A stretch of DNA of 64,000 bases from Arthrobacter cryoconiti. Lineage in GTDB: Bacteria; Actinomycetota; Actinomycetes; Actinomycetales; Micrococcaceae. Below, piece by piece: positions 11,051-18,933 of the stretch. Each line of letters begins with the position of its first letter. The first letter of the stretch is position 1. The position numbers were made by a program, and so were the translations under genes. Below the pieces are notes generated by a model. That model did no database searches and was not told the DNA's origin. It was given only the letters and a program-made list of their open reading frames with translations. The stretch lies in NCBI RefSeq assembly GCF_020905375.1, contig NZ_JAJJBU010000029.1:16402-80401 (forward strand). Reading direction: 5' to 3'.

Positions 11051-12253
11051 GTGACTTCACCTAACCCATTGCGCCTTTTTACCTCCGAGTCCGTCACGGC
11101 GGGGCATCCCGACAAAATTTGCGATCAAATTAGTGACGCCATTTTGGACGCGCTCCTGGCCGAGGACCCAGATTCTCGTGTTGCCGTGGAAACAATGGCC
11201 ACCACGGGCCTAGTTCATGTGGCGGGTGAGGTCACTACCAATGCGTATGTGGAAATCCCAGCCATTGTTCGCAATACCATCTTGGACATTGGCTATGATT
11301 CTTCGGCCAATGGTTTTGATGGCGCTCGTTGTGGGGTTTCGGTGTCGATCGGACAGCAGTCACAGGACATCTTTGACGGCGTGTTCAACGCCCTGGAAGT
11401 GCGTGAGGGTACTGCCGTCGACGACTACGATACCCAGGGCGCCGGAGACCAGGGCATCATGTTTGGTTACGCGAGCAATGAAACAGCTTCCTACATGCCG
11501 ACCCCCATCTATCTAGCACACAGGCTCTCCGAGCGCCTTAGCCACGTGCGTAAGTCTGGACTGTTGGACTACTTGCGCCCGGACGGCAAAACCCAAGTCA
11601 CCATCGGGTACGACGGTGACGTACCCGTTTCTGTAGACACCGTTGTCATCTCCAGCCAACACGCGCAGGGGACATCCTTGGAGAAGCTGCGCGCGGACTT
11701 GCAAGAGTTTGTCATCTCTCCCGTCATGGACGCCTCAGGGCTTGATGTTTCGGCTATCAAGATGTACTTGAATCCCGCAGGCGCCTTTGTGGTCGGTGGA
11801 CCGGTAGGCGACGCCGGTCTGACCGGTCGGAAGATCATTGTTGATACTTATGGTGGCATGGCTCGCCATGGTGGAGGAGCGTTTTCCGGCAAAGATCCGT
11901 CAAAGGTGGACCGGTCCGCAGCCTATGCCATGCGTTGGGTTGCCAAGAACGTTGTGGCAGCCGGGTTGGCATCCCGGGCCGAAGTCCAGGTCGGTTACGC
12001 CATCGGCGTTGCTCGGCCCGTGGGCGTTTATGTTGAGACGTTCGGCACCGAAACGGTTGACCCACGCCGCATTGAGGAAGCAATTGCCGCTGTCTTCGAC
12101 CTGCGTCCGGCGGCTATTATCAAAGACTTGGACCTTAAACGACCCATTTACGCCAAGACTGCGGCCCATGGGCATTTTGGCCGGGAGGACCCCGATTTTA
12201 CGTGGGAGTACTTGGATCGCGTTGATAATTTGAAAGCTTTCTTCAACGTCTAA
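11051..12253 (+). CDS. metK: S-adenosylmethionine synthase
   Basis: MetK makes S-adenosylmethionine from ATP and methionine. The 400-residue protein has the expected signatures: [13 protein letters not shown] near residue 18, [12 protein letters not shown] near residue 132, and the phosphate loop [19 protein letters not shown] near residue 274. Translation starts at GTG 11051. No strong Shine-Dalgarno sequence is visible; the hairpin at 11007-11027 sits just upstream. Confidence 0.96.
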   Translation: MTSPNPLRLFTSESVTAGHPDKICDQISDAILDALLAEDPDSRVAVETMATTGLVHVAGEVTTNAYVEIPAIVRNTILDIGYDSSANGFDGARCGVSVSIGQQSQDIFDGVFNALEVREGTAVDDYDTQGAGDQGIMFGYASNETASYMPTPIYLAHRLSERLSHVRKSGLLDYLRPDGKTQVTIGYDGDVPVSVDTVVISSQHAQGTSLEKLRADLQEFVISPVMDASGLDVSAIKMYLNPAGAFVVGGPVGDAGLTGRKIIVDTYGGMARHGGGAFSGKDPSKVDRSAAYAMRWVAKNVVAAGLASRAEVQVGYAIGVARPVGVYVETFGTETVDPRRIEEAIAAVFDLRPAAIIKDLDLKRPIYAKTAAHGHFGREDPDFTWEYLDRVDNLKAFFNV

Positions 12254-12387
12254 AGTCTTCATTGAATCAAGCAAAACAGCTGAGTTCTCCACAGTCGGTT
12301 TGAGCGGACAGGTAAATGTCAGTGGCGCGTGCTTGACTGGTTGCAGGCTAAGGGCTTCTTATCTCGATGAAGCGTCTAGCAGATATT

Positions 12388-12418
12388 GCAATGAGCTAAA
12401 AGACTGGCAATGAGCTAA
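12388..12418. repeat. Short direct repeat before priA
   Basis: Two exact copies of GCAATGAGCTAA occur at 12388-12399 and 12407-12418, 19 bases apart. The second runs into the priA Shine-Dalgarno region (AAGGAGG at 12417-12423). The role is unknown; it may be a slippage duplication. Confidence 0.6.
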
Positions 12419-12428
12419 GGAGGCTGCG

Positions 12429-14615
12429 ATGTCCGAACAGGAGAGTCATGGCGTCCAACTAAGCTTGTTGAGCGGCTTTGTTGGGCGGGAGCGAACTGCG
12501 GATCCGCACTCGGGCGTTGAACTGGCACAATCCCTTCCCGTGGCACGCGTGATCATTGACTCGCCACTGCCGCACCTGGACAGGGTTTTTGACTACTCTG
12601 TTCCCCGCGAGCTCGACGACGTCGCAGGCCCGGGTGTGCGTGTCCGGGTGAAGTTCTCCGGCCAGGACCTCAATGGCTTTCTGATCGAGCGCGTCGATGT
12701 TTCAGAAAGTGAACGACTAGTGCCACTGGCCCGGGTCTATTCGGCTGTCCCGGTTCTGGCACCGCAGATACTCGAGCTAGCTCAGAGCGTTGCACTACGT
12801 TATAGCGGAACGGTGGCAGATGTGCTGCGAGTGGCTGTGCCGCCGCGCGTCGCCAGCTTGGATAAGTTGTTTCTGAAAACGGCGGCGGATCGGGCAGCGG
12901 CCAAAACAGCCGGATCATTCCAGTCAGGAGATAAATCGGCTGGAGGTGGCCACGCGCCCGTCGCCGTTGCCGAAGCGGGCCACGCGCCCCAAAGTCCGGC
13001 AACGCTACCACGACCTGCTCGCTCCCTATTCACCGGTTACAGCCACGGGGATGAATTCCTCACCCAGCTCGCACTCGGTGCCTCCCCCAGAGCAGTCCTA
13101 GGCTCCCTAGCTGGCTATGGGCCACAATCGTGGCACCATCAGCTCGCTCAGGCTGCTTCCTACGCTCAACTTTCCGGGCGTGGCACCATCATCGTGGTGC
13201 CGGATCTTCGCGACCTTCACTTGTTGGAGAATGCGTGCTCCGCGGTGCTGGCTGCGGATAGTTTCGTGAAGCTGACGGCGGATGATGGTCCGGCAGTACG
13301 CTACGAGAACTTTCTGCGGGTTCTAAATGGGGAAGTTCAGATTGTTATTGGTACTCGTTCAGCGGCCTATGCCCCGGTATGGAACCTAGGACTAGTTTGT
13401 TGTTGGGACGATGGCGACGAGCTCCATATTGAGCGTCGGGCGCCATACCAGCACAGCCGAGACGTGCTCCTACTGCGCTCTGAGGCAGAGGGAACCGCCG
13501 TCCTGATGGCCGGCCATAGCCGAAGTAGTGAAGCCCAGCGCCTCGTGGCCACAGGCTGGGCACAATCTATGGTCGCAGAACGCACCGTAGCCCGGATGTC
13601 CACGGCCAGAGTAATCAGTACCGCGGACAGTTACGAACAAGAACGCGATCCACTCGCTTCCCTGGCCCGCTTACCACATAGGGCGTGGGAGAGTGCCAAG
13701 TCAGCGCTTTTGGCCGGACCGGTACTGGTGCAAGTGGCGAGAACCGGTTACGCGCCAGCTCTGGCTTGTCAGCGCTGCCGTGAGGTAGCCCGCTGCGCGG
13801 ATTGCACCGGGCCCCTCATGCAATCCAAATCTGCAGGGTCTGCCCAGATTCTGCTGACTTGCCGATGGTGCGCGCGGGTCGAAACACATTTCACCTGTTC
13901 CACGTGTGGAAACCAGTCCTTGCGGGCACTAGCTGTTGGGGCATCTCGCACCGCAGAAGAACTGGGGCGCGCTTTTCCCTCCGTGCCCGTGATTTCATCC
14001 GCCGGCGATCACGTGAAAGCAACTGTGCCTGACCGTCCAGCAATTGTCGTCGCCACGGTAGGCGCTGAACCGGTGGCCGCTCATGGCTATGCTGCCGCGC
14101 TGCTACTCGACGGCGACTCGTTGCTGCGGCGCGAATCCCTGCGTTCTGGAGAAGATACTCTCCGCCGCTGGATGAATGCAGCGGCCTTGGTCCGCCCGGC
14201 TAAAGACGGGGGGACAGTGGTAATCACTGCGGATGATTGCGTGGAATTATCTGCTCTGGTGCGTTGGGACCCGGCTGGCTACGCCGAACGTGAGTTCGCG
14301 CTGCGCCACGAATTAGGTCTGCCACCTGCAGTGCGAGTCGCGGCGTTGACCGGGCGTGAGGCCGACGTTGTCGCTTTCACGGAGGCGCTTAAATTGCCGT
14401 TGTCAGTGCGAGTCATTGGTCCAGCACCCCTAGCGAGAGCTTTTTCATCGCCATCGGATCCGAAGGACGAGCCAGACTACCGGATGCTTCTTTTCTTCCC
14501 ATACGGGATGGCCCTCTCTGTCACTGCTGCCATGCGGGCGTTGAAGGCCAGCAATGCCGCACGACGTGTCGGCTCACCAGTTCAGGTGCGCTGTGACGGG
14601 GTGGACGTCATCTAA
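12429..14615 (+). CDS. priA: PriA-like primosomal protein N', helicase motifs degenerate
   Basis: The 728-residue protein has the PriA layout: an N-terminal 3'-DNA-binding domain (VIIDSPLPHLDRVFDYSVP near residue 41), a helicase-like core, and a zinc region with CxxC pairs (about residues 447-459, 478-481 and 487-490; eight Cys). The ATPase motifs are lost: the Walker A position reads GYGPQSWHHQ with no GKT, and the DEEH box reads DDGDELH. This matches family knowledge that actinobacterial PriA lacks a detectable helicase activity signature. It probably acts as a DNA-binding replication-restart scaffold. A strong Shine-Dalgarno AAGGAGG precedes ATG 12429. fmt, the usual next gene, is absent. 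Confidence 0.9.
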   Translation: MSEQESHGVQLSLLSGFVGRERTADPHSGVELAQSLPVARVIIDSPLPHLDRVFDYSVPRELDDVAGPGVRVRVKFSGQDLNGFLIERVDVSESERLVPLARVYSAVPVLAPQILELAQSVALRYSGTVADVLRVAVPPRVASLDKLFLKTAADRAAAKTAGSFQSGDKSAGGGHAPVAVAEAGHAPQSPATLPRPARSLFTGYSHGDEFLTQLALGASPRAVLGSLAGYGPQSWHHQLAQAASYAQLSGRGTIIVVPDLRDLHLLENACSAVLAADSFVKLTADDGPAVRYENFLRVLNGEVQIVIGTRSAAYAPVWNLGLVCCWDDGDELHIERRAPYQHSRDVLLLRSEAEGTAVLMAGHSRSSEAQRLVATGWAQSMVAERTVARMSTARVISTADSYEQERDPLASLARLPHRAWESAKSALLAGPVLVQVARTGYAPALACQRCREVARCADCTGPLMQSKSAGSAQILLTCRWCARVETHFTCSTCGNQSLRALAVGASRTAEELGRAFPSVPVISSAGDHVKATVPDRPAIVVATVGAEPVAAHGYAAALLLDGDSLLRRESLRSGEDTLRRWMNAAALVRPAKDGGTVVITADDCVELSALVRWDPAGYAEREFALRHELGLPPAVRVAALTGREADVVAFTEALKLPLSVRVIGPAPLARAFSSPSDPKDEPDYRMLLFFPYGMALSVTAAMRALKASNAARRVGSPVQVRCDGVDVI

Positions 14616-14742
14616 AGCCGGATCTTCTACATCGTTGGTGAGCGCTCGATGCCGTCTGCTCGATGCCGTCTGGTCGATCACATCTCCGGGACGCTTACCT
14701 GCGACCAACATTTATGTAGTCTTCGCGCGCTGCGGCCTGCGA

Positions 14743-14876
14743 TCACCCGACTCCGGCACCCGACTCCGGTCACCCGACTCCGGCACCCGACTCCGGTCAC
14801 CCGTGTCCGGCCTCCAGGCACCCGTCTACCGCCTCCAGTCACCCGCCTACCGCCTCCAGTCACCCGCTTCCGGTCA
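14743..14876. repeat. GC-rich tandem repeat between priA and the glycosyltransferase
   Basis: Two perfect 27-bp units (14743-14769 and 14770-14796) are each built from TCACCCGACTCCGG plus CACCCGACTCCGG. Diverged units of about 20-22 bp with the pattern TCACCCG..ACCGCCTCCAG follow to about 14876. The array reaches the stop codon of the convergent gene at 14874. Spacing is uniform with no unique spacers, so it is not CRISPR. The rest of the 14616-14873 spacer holds no credible gene. Confidence 0.85.
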
Positions 14877-15989
14877 CCGATGATGCTTGGCGACGAGTTC
14901 GGCGGTGATTGCGAGCAACTCTTTGGCTGAGGCATCCCAGCTGAACGTGGCGGCCTGGGCAATGGACGCCGTCGAACTTGCTGCCCATGTCTCATCCGTC
15001 TCCAGGGCACGTACGGCGGCAGCAAAGGCAATGGGAGAGTCCGCCGGAACGTAGTGTGCCGCGTTGCCTCCCACCTCACGAAAGATTGGAGTGTCAGCTA
15101 CTACCACCGGGGTGCCCAGTGCCATGGCTTCAACCAGTGGCAAACCGTAGCCTTCGGCCTTGGATAAGGTGACTAACGCCGTTGTGTGCAGGAGCAGATC
15201 GTCATATTCGGCGTCGCTCACTCCGTCATGGAATCTAACAGTTGAGCCAATCGGGATAAGAGCGGAGAGCTCTGCACGGCGCTGCGGCGTGATGCGGCTG
15301 AGCAGGTTCAGGGTGAAATCGGGAAGCTCCGCCATGGAGGCAATGAGCGTTTCTACGTTTTTGTAGGGCATGAAGGAGCCCATATATGTCAGGGTCTTCT
15401 CGGGAGCCACACTCGGGTCACGGGGCGCCCGCGCAGCCTGTGGAGCATTGCCCACTATGCGGATGGGCTGGCGCGTGAGTCTAAACTTTTTCATAAGGTT
15501 CAGCGTGGTGGTACTGATGGTAGCCACCACATCCGCTCGGTTCAGCAGCATGCGTTGCGGCCAGTAAGCCTTGTGATACAACCTCCACAGCACCCGCACA
15601 GGAGCCGGTAGAAAACCTGGTGGGGCGGGGTGTTCGTAGTAGATCAGATCATGGAGCGTGAGCACTAGTGGGTACTTCCTGCCCCAACTGCCCATTGTTT
15701 GCATGGGGCAAAAGACCAGATCGGCGTTAAGTTTGTTCACCTGCCGGGCCACAAAAAGTTCCATGGGCGAAAGTGGCGAATTGATTAATACCCAGGGAAG
15801 ATCTGGCAGCAGAGCCAACTGACGGCGATCATGGATGAGCATAGTGACATCTGCATAGGGCGCAACGGCGGCTATGAGACTTGCGCCGTAACGGCTGATG
15901 CCGTCGTGGTGGTCCATGCGAGTAAAACGGGCGTCCATAACAAGTTGGGGGCGGCGGGCTTGCTCGGCACTGGTGTTGCTTTCGGTCAC
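14874..15989 (-). CDS. Glycosyltransferase, GT4-like
   Basis: The 371-residue GT-B fold enzyme has an N-terminal acceptor-binding half and a C-terminal nucleotide-sugar half. The latter starts near TYMGSFMPYKNVETLI and carries the E-x7-E motif in EGYGLPLVE (about residues 279-287), as in family GT4 retaining glycosyltransferases. Substrate and product cannot be told from sequence; cell-surface polysaccharide or glycolipid synthesis is plausible. No signal peptide is seen. Its start overlaps the stop of the hydrolase upstream by four bases, so it is the third gene of a minus-strand operon. Confidence 0.85.
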   Translation of the reverse strand: MTESNTSAEQARRPQLVMDARFTRMDHHDGISRYGASLIAAVAPYADVTMLIHDRRQLALLPDLPWVLINSPLSPMELFVARQVNKLNADLVFCPMQTMGSWGRKYPLVLTLHDLIYYEHPAPPGFLPAPVRVLWRLYHKAYWPQRMLLNRADVVATISTTTLNLMKKFRLTRQPIRIVGNAPQAARAPRDPSVAPEKTLTYMGSFMPYKNVETLIASMAELPDFTLNLLSRITPQRRAELSALIPIGSTVRFHDGVSDAEYDDLLLHTTALVTLSKAEGYGLPLVEAMALGTPVVVADTPIFREVGGNAAHYVPADSPIAFAAAVRALETDETWAASSTASIAQAATFSWDASAKELLAITAELVAKHHR

Positions 15990-16924
15990 GGGGCAGGGTG
16001 CCTTTCCAAGAAGTCAATAATGGCGGCCGCGGCAGGGGCGGGCGTTTCATAGTGGATCAGATGCCCGACGTCCTCTATGACCACCAATTGTGCGTCTACA
16101 AGCAGAGATAGGAGCTTGTGTTGGTTGGGCAGTGTAGCGATCTCATCCTGTGCACCAGCTATTAGCAGCACAGGAAGACTAAGACGGTCTGCCACTTCAC
16201 GCACAGTGCCACTTACCGAGGCTCGGAAGGATTCAAGGAGCATGTCGCGGTTGGCGAAGTCGCTGAAGTAGGCGTGGTGCTGGCCATGAATGAAAGTCAG
16301 CAAAGCCTTGTCCTTAGTTTTAGCCATCGTGACACTCATGACGTGGACTATAAGTTTGCTACGTAGCAAAGAATTGCCAAGGGCGGCCGGTAGTTTGGCA
16401 GCGGCCCAATAGTAGAAGACGGCAAGTTTGGTCATGATGCCTTTGGGGCCTTCCAAGGCGGGAGCCGCGATTGGATTGACCAAGATCAGAGGTTGCACAC
16501 GTCCGGGATGGCTCGCAACGAAATGACTGGCCACAATCGAGCCAAAGGAGTGGCCCAAAAGTACGGTGTTGGGGCCCAGCGCCAGGCAGTCCAAGAACTC
16601 GGATAAGAATTCCCCATAGCTGGCTACGCTGTGTTCGATCCGGGGGAATGCCTGCGAAAGACCGAATCCTGGCAGGTCTGCCATGATGACCCGATGATTG
16701 GGTAGCAGCTCCACTACGCGTTCTAACCCGTGGTGATCCCCACGGAATCCGTGCACCATGACGATGGTGCGCGTCTGTGGGGTCCACTGTTCCGGGGCAT
16801 AGTCCCAATAGTGAACTTCTGCGCCGGTCACCTCAACGGTATGTTCGCTGACCCTCTTGGTCAGGTTGAGGGTGATCGGGGCTTGGGTCGACGTTGTGTT
16901 TTCCTTCAAGGATTTTTCCATCAT
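15986..16924 (-). CDS. Alpha/beta hydrolase
   Basis: The 312-residue alpha/beta-hydrolase has the oxyanion motif VHGFRGDHHG near residue 54, the nucleophile elbow GHSFGS near residues 124-129, a lid region, and a late GAQDE...GH (catalytic Asp and His). It resembles small-molecule esterases or lyases such as the MhpC type; the substrate is unknown. The start codon overlaps the stop of the aldo/keto reductase by one base and the stop overlaps the glycosyltransferase start, so the three genes are tightly coupled. Confidence 0.85.
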   Translation of the reverse strand: MMEKSLKENTTSTQAPITLNLTKRVSEHTVEVTGAEVHYWDYAPEQWTPQTRTIVMVHGFRGDHHGLERVVELLPNHRVIMADLPGFGLSQAFPRIEHSVASYGEFLSEFLDCLALGPNTVLLGHSFGSIVASHFVASHPGRVQPLILVNPIAAPALEGPKGIMTKLAVFYYWAAAKLPAALGNSLLRSKLIVHVMSVTMAKTKDKALLTFIHGQHHAYFSDFANRDMLLESFRASVSGTVREVADRLSLPVLLIAGAQDEIATLPNQHKLLSLLVDAQLVVIEDVGHLIHYETPAPAAAAIIDFLERHPAP

Positions 16925-17757
16925 TAGTTGACGTTGTTAGGGTGGGAACCAGAGCGCTGCTCGCGATCTAATCCGGCGATCAACTCCATTTGCGCCTCCG
17001 TGAGACAAAAGTCAAACACCCGCAGGTTCTCAGCGATCCTGGCCGCGGAGGAAGCCTTAACGATTGCGGAGTGCGAACTTTGTACGTGCCAGCGCAGCAC
17101 CACTTGTGCCACAGAGCGGCCATGGCTTGCTGCGATGGATTCCAGCACCGGGTCGTGAAGTATCTTACCGCGAGCCAAAGGGCTCCATGCCTGGGTTGCT
17201 ATGCCTAGGCTCGAATGCAATTCGCGTAGTTCGTTTTGTTGGAGCCACGGGTGGAGCTCGATCTGGTGGATGGCCGGTACCACGTCGGTGGCATCAAGAA
17301 GCCGTAACAAGTGTGTTGGCAAAAAGTTACTGACGCCGATGGCTCTGACACGGCCTTCGCGATAGAGGGTTTCAAGTGCCTTGTACGTGGGTATGTACAA
17401 GTCCTGCTCCGGGCAGGGCCAATGAATCAAGAACAGGTCCAGATAGTCCAGTTGCAACCGCTGCATTGACGCCTCGAAGGCTGCGAGTGTCGCGTCGTAG
17501 CCGTGAGAGTCGTTCCAGACCTTTGAGGTGACGAAGAGCTCTTCCCGAGCGCTGCCCGCAGCGACTGCGGTATTGACGGCGCGGCCCACTCCGGCTTCAT
17601 TGCCATAGAAGGCTGCCGTGTCCACGCTCCGGTAACCGGACTCGATGGCCGTTGAGACCAGATCCGCGCAGTCTTCAGCCGGGACTTTGTAGACACCAAA
17701 TCCTAGTGCGTCGATCCGGACACCGTTATTGAGGGTGAGCTTGGGAGCCAAATGCAT
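16924..17757 (-). CDS. Aldo/keto reductase (2,5-diketo-D-gluconate reductase type)
   Basis: The 277-residue NADPH-dependent (beta/alpha)8 reductase has the full catalytic tetrad visible: Asp46, Tyr51, Lys79 and His112 (in SVDTAAFYG, SKVW and LIHWP). The C-terminal cofactor segment has VKASSAARIAENLRVFDF. It reduces carbonyls on sugars or small aldehydes; the exact substrate is unknown. It is the first gene of the three-gene minus-strand operon, 47 bases after the SorC regulator stop. Confidence 0.88.
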   Translation of the reverse strand: MHLAPKLTLNNGVRIDALGFGVYKVPAEDCADLVSTAIESGYRSVDTAAFYGNEAGVGRAVNTAVAAGSAREELFVTSKVWNDSHGYDATLAAFEASMQRLQLDYLDLFLIHWPCPEQDLYIPTYKALETLYREGRVRAIGVSNFLPTHLLRLLDATDVVPAIHQIELHPWLQQNELRELHSSLGIATQAWSPLARGKILHDPVLESIAASHGRSVAQVVLRWHVQSSHSAIVKASSAARIAENLRVFDFCLTEAQMELIAGLDREQRSGSHPNNVN

Positions 17758-17804
17758 ATCTTGACTCTACCGAGCAAAGTCAGACCATGTGCATATGCCA
17801 CGGT

Positions 17805-18815
17805 TTAGAGGCCTTCTAGACTATTGAGGAAGCCAAAAATCGGGTCACTTGAGGCGCTTTCGGCCTCCACCAACTCCCTGGCCGTGGATTCATCGAGTAT
17901 CAAGTCGGTGGCCAGTCCTGCAGCCAGTGCCCCCCGGAGCCCCTTTATTTTTTTAGTCCCGGAGACTACACAGATCCGACGTCGAATCTTGCGTAAGTCG
18001 GCCAAGCTGGGTCCGCTGGAACGGTCGTTGAGCACAATTCCCGCATCGGTTCCGTCATCGCGGAAGAAGACGGTGGCCACGTCCCCGGCCACTCCGCTAG
18101 CTTCCAGGGAATCGATGTCGGTGGAATCGAGGTAGCCTCCCGAGTACACATGGCTGGGTACGTCTGAATCTATGGAACCCACGCCAAAGATGGCGATCGT
18201 CATCCGGTGCTGCAGATCTAAAATTCGCTGCACGCTGCGTTCTTCCCACATCATTCGTTTGGTTTCGGCATGGTCGAAAAAGGCCGGAACAGGGAATTGC
18301 TCCACTTTTGCACCATAGGCGGTGCCGAACCGGCGGATGATTTCCGAAGCGTAGGTGATACCTGTCGTTTGAGTGTTGCCTGCTCCATTCAATTGAACTA
18401 TCACAGTCCCGTGGGTTGTCTTGCGGGTAAGGTGCCGGCTCACGGCGCTGAGCGTTGACCCCCAAGCCACCCCAATCACGGCGTTGGAGTCCACCAACGG
18501 AGTGATCGTCCTTGCGGCCTGCATGCAAACACGGTCGAGCACCTCAATCTCGTTGAGCGTGTCCGCGACCGGAACTACGTGGACTTCCACCTTGTAACGC
18601 TCACGGATTGCCCGTTCCAACTCAGGTGCCCGGTCCGCTGGTGTTTTGATTTGAATCTGTACAAGTCCAGATTCTCTGGCCATGGAAAGCAGCCGCGAAA
18701 CCGTGGATCGGGACGTGCCTAATTCACGCGCAATTGCATCCATTGTCTGATCCTGCAAATAGTACATTTGTGCAGCGCGGAGGGCATCGAGCTGTTTAGG
18801 GTGCTTGTTAGCCAT
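17805..18815 (-). CDS. SorC/DeoR-type sugar-binding transcriptional regulator of the glp genes
   Basis: The 336-residue regulator has an N-terminal helix-turn-helix (QTMDAIARELGTSRSTVSRL, about residues 22-41) and a C-terminal sugar-phosphate-binding SorC domain with GVAWGSTLSAV. The frame is open 18 codons further upstream, but ATG 18815 gives the family-typical N-terminus M-A-N-K-H-P-K-Q-L. It is divergent from glpD-glpF-glpK, so it probably senses a glycerol metabolite, most likely glycerol 3-phosphate, and controls those genes. That function is inferred from position. Confidence 0.85.
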   Translation of the reverse strand: MANKHPKQLDALRAAQMYYLQDQTMDAIARELGTSRSTVSRLLSMARESGLVQIQIKTPADRAPELERAIRERYKVEVHVVPVADTLNEIEVLDRVCMQAARTITPLVDSNAVIGVAWGSTLSAVSRHLTRKTTHGTVIVQLNGAGNTQTTGITYASEIIRRFGTAYGAKVEQFPVPAFFDHAETKRMMWEERSVQRILDLQHRMTIAIFGVGSIDSDVPSHVYSGGYLDSTDIDSLEASGVAGDVATVFFRDDGTDAGIVLNDRSSGPSLADLRKIRRRICVVSGTKKIKGLRGALAAGLATDLILDESTARELVEAESASSDPIFGFLNSLEGL

Positions 18816-18832
18816 GAGAAGCCTCAGCTTTC

Positions 18833-18846
18833 TGCACGTTTGTGCA
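18833..18846. promoter_or_regulatory. Candidate operator of the glp regulator
   Basis: The dyad TGCAC-GTTT-GTGCA is perfect in its 5-base arms and lies between the divergent regulator and glpD, 18 bases from the regulator start. A -35-like TTGACT follows at 18853-18858. SorC-family proteins bind such TGCAC/GTGCA-type palindromes, so this is the best operator candidate. It is untested. Confidence 0.5.
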
Positions 18847-18933
18847 ATCCGGTTGACTAGTTTTTCCACCTATCTCAAGACTAGTGGGAACAGGCGCTCA
18901 GCGCACAGCTACGAAGACTCGGATGAGGTCAAC

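Noticed and set aside
14743..14876. Possible CRISPR array
   Set aside because: The repeats are directly adjacent and the units are short; there are no unique spacers and no cas genes nearby.
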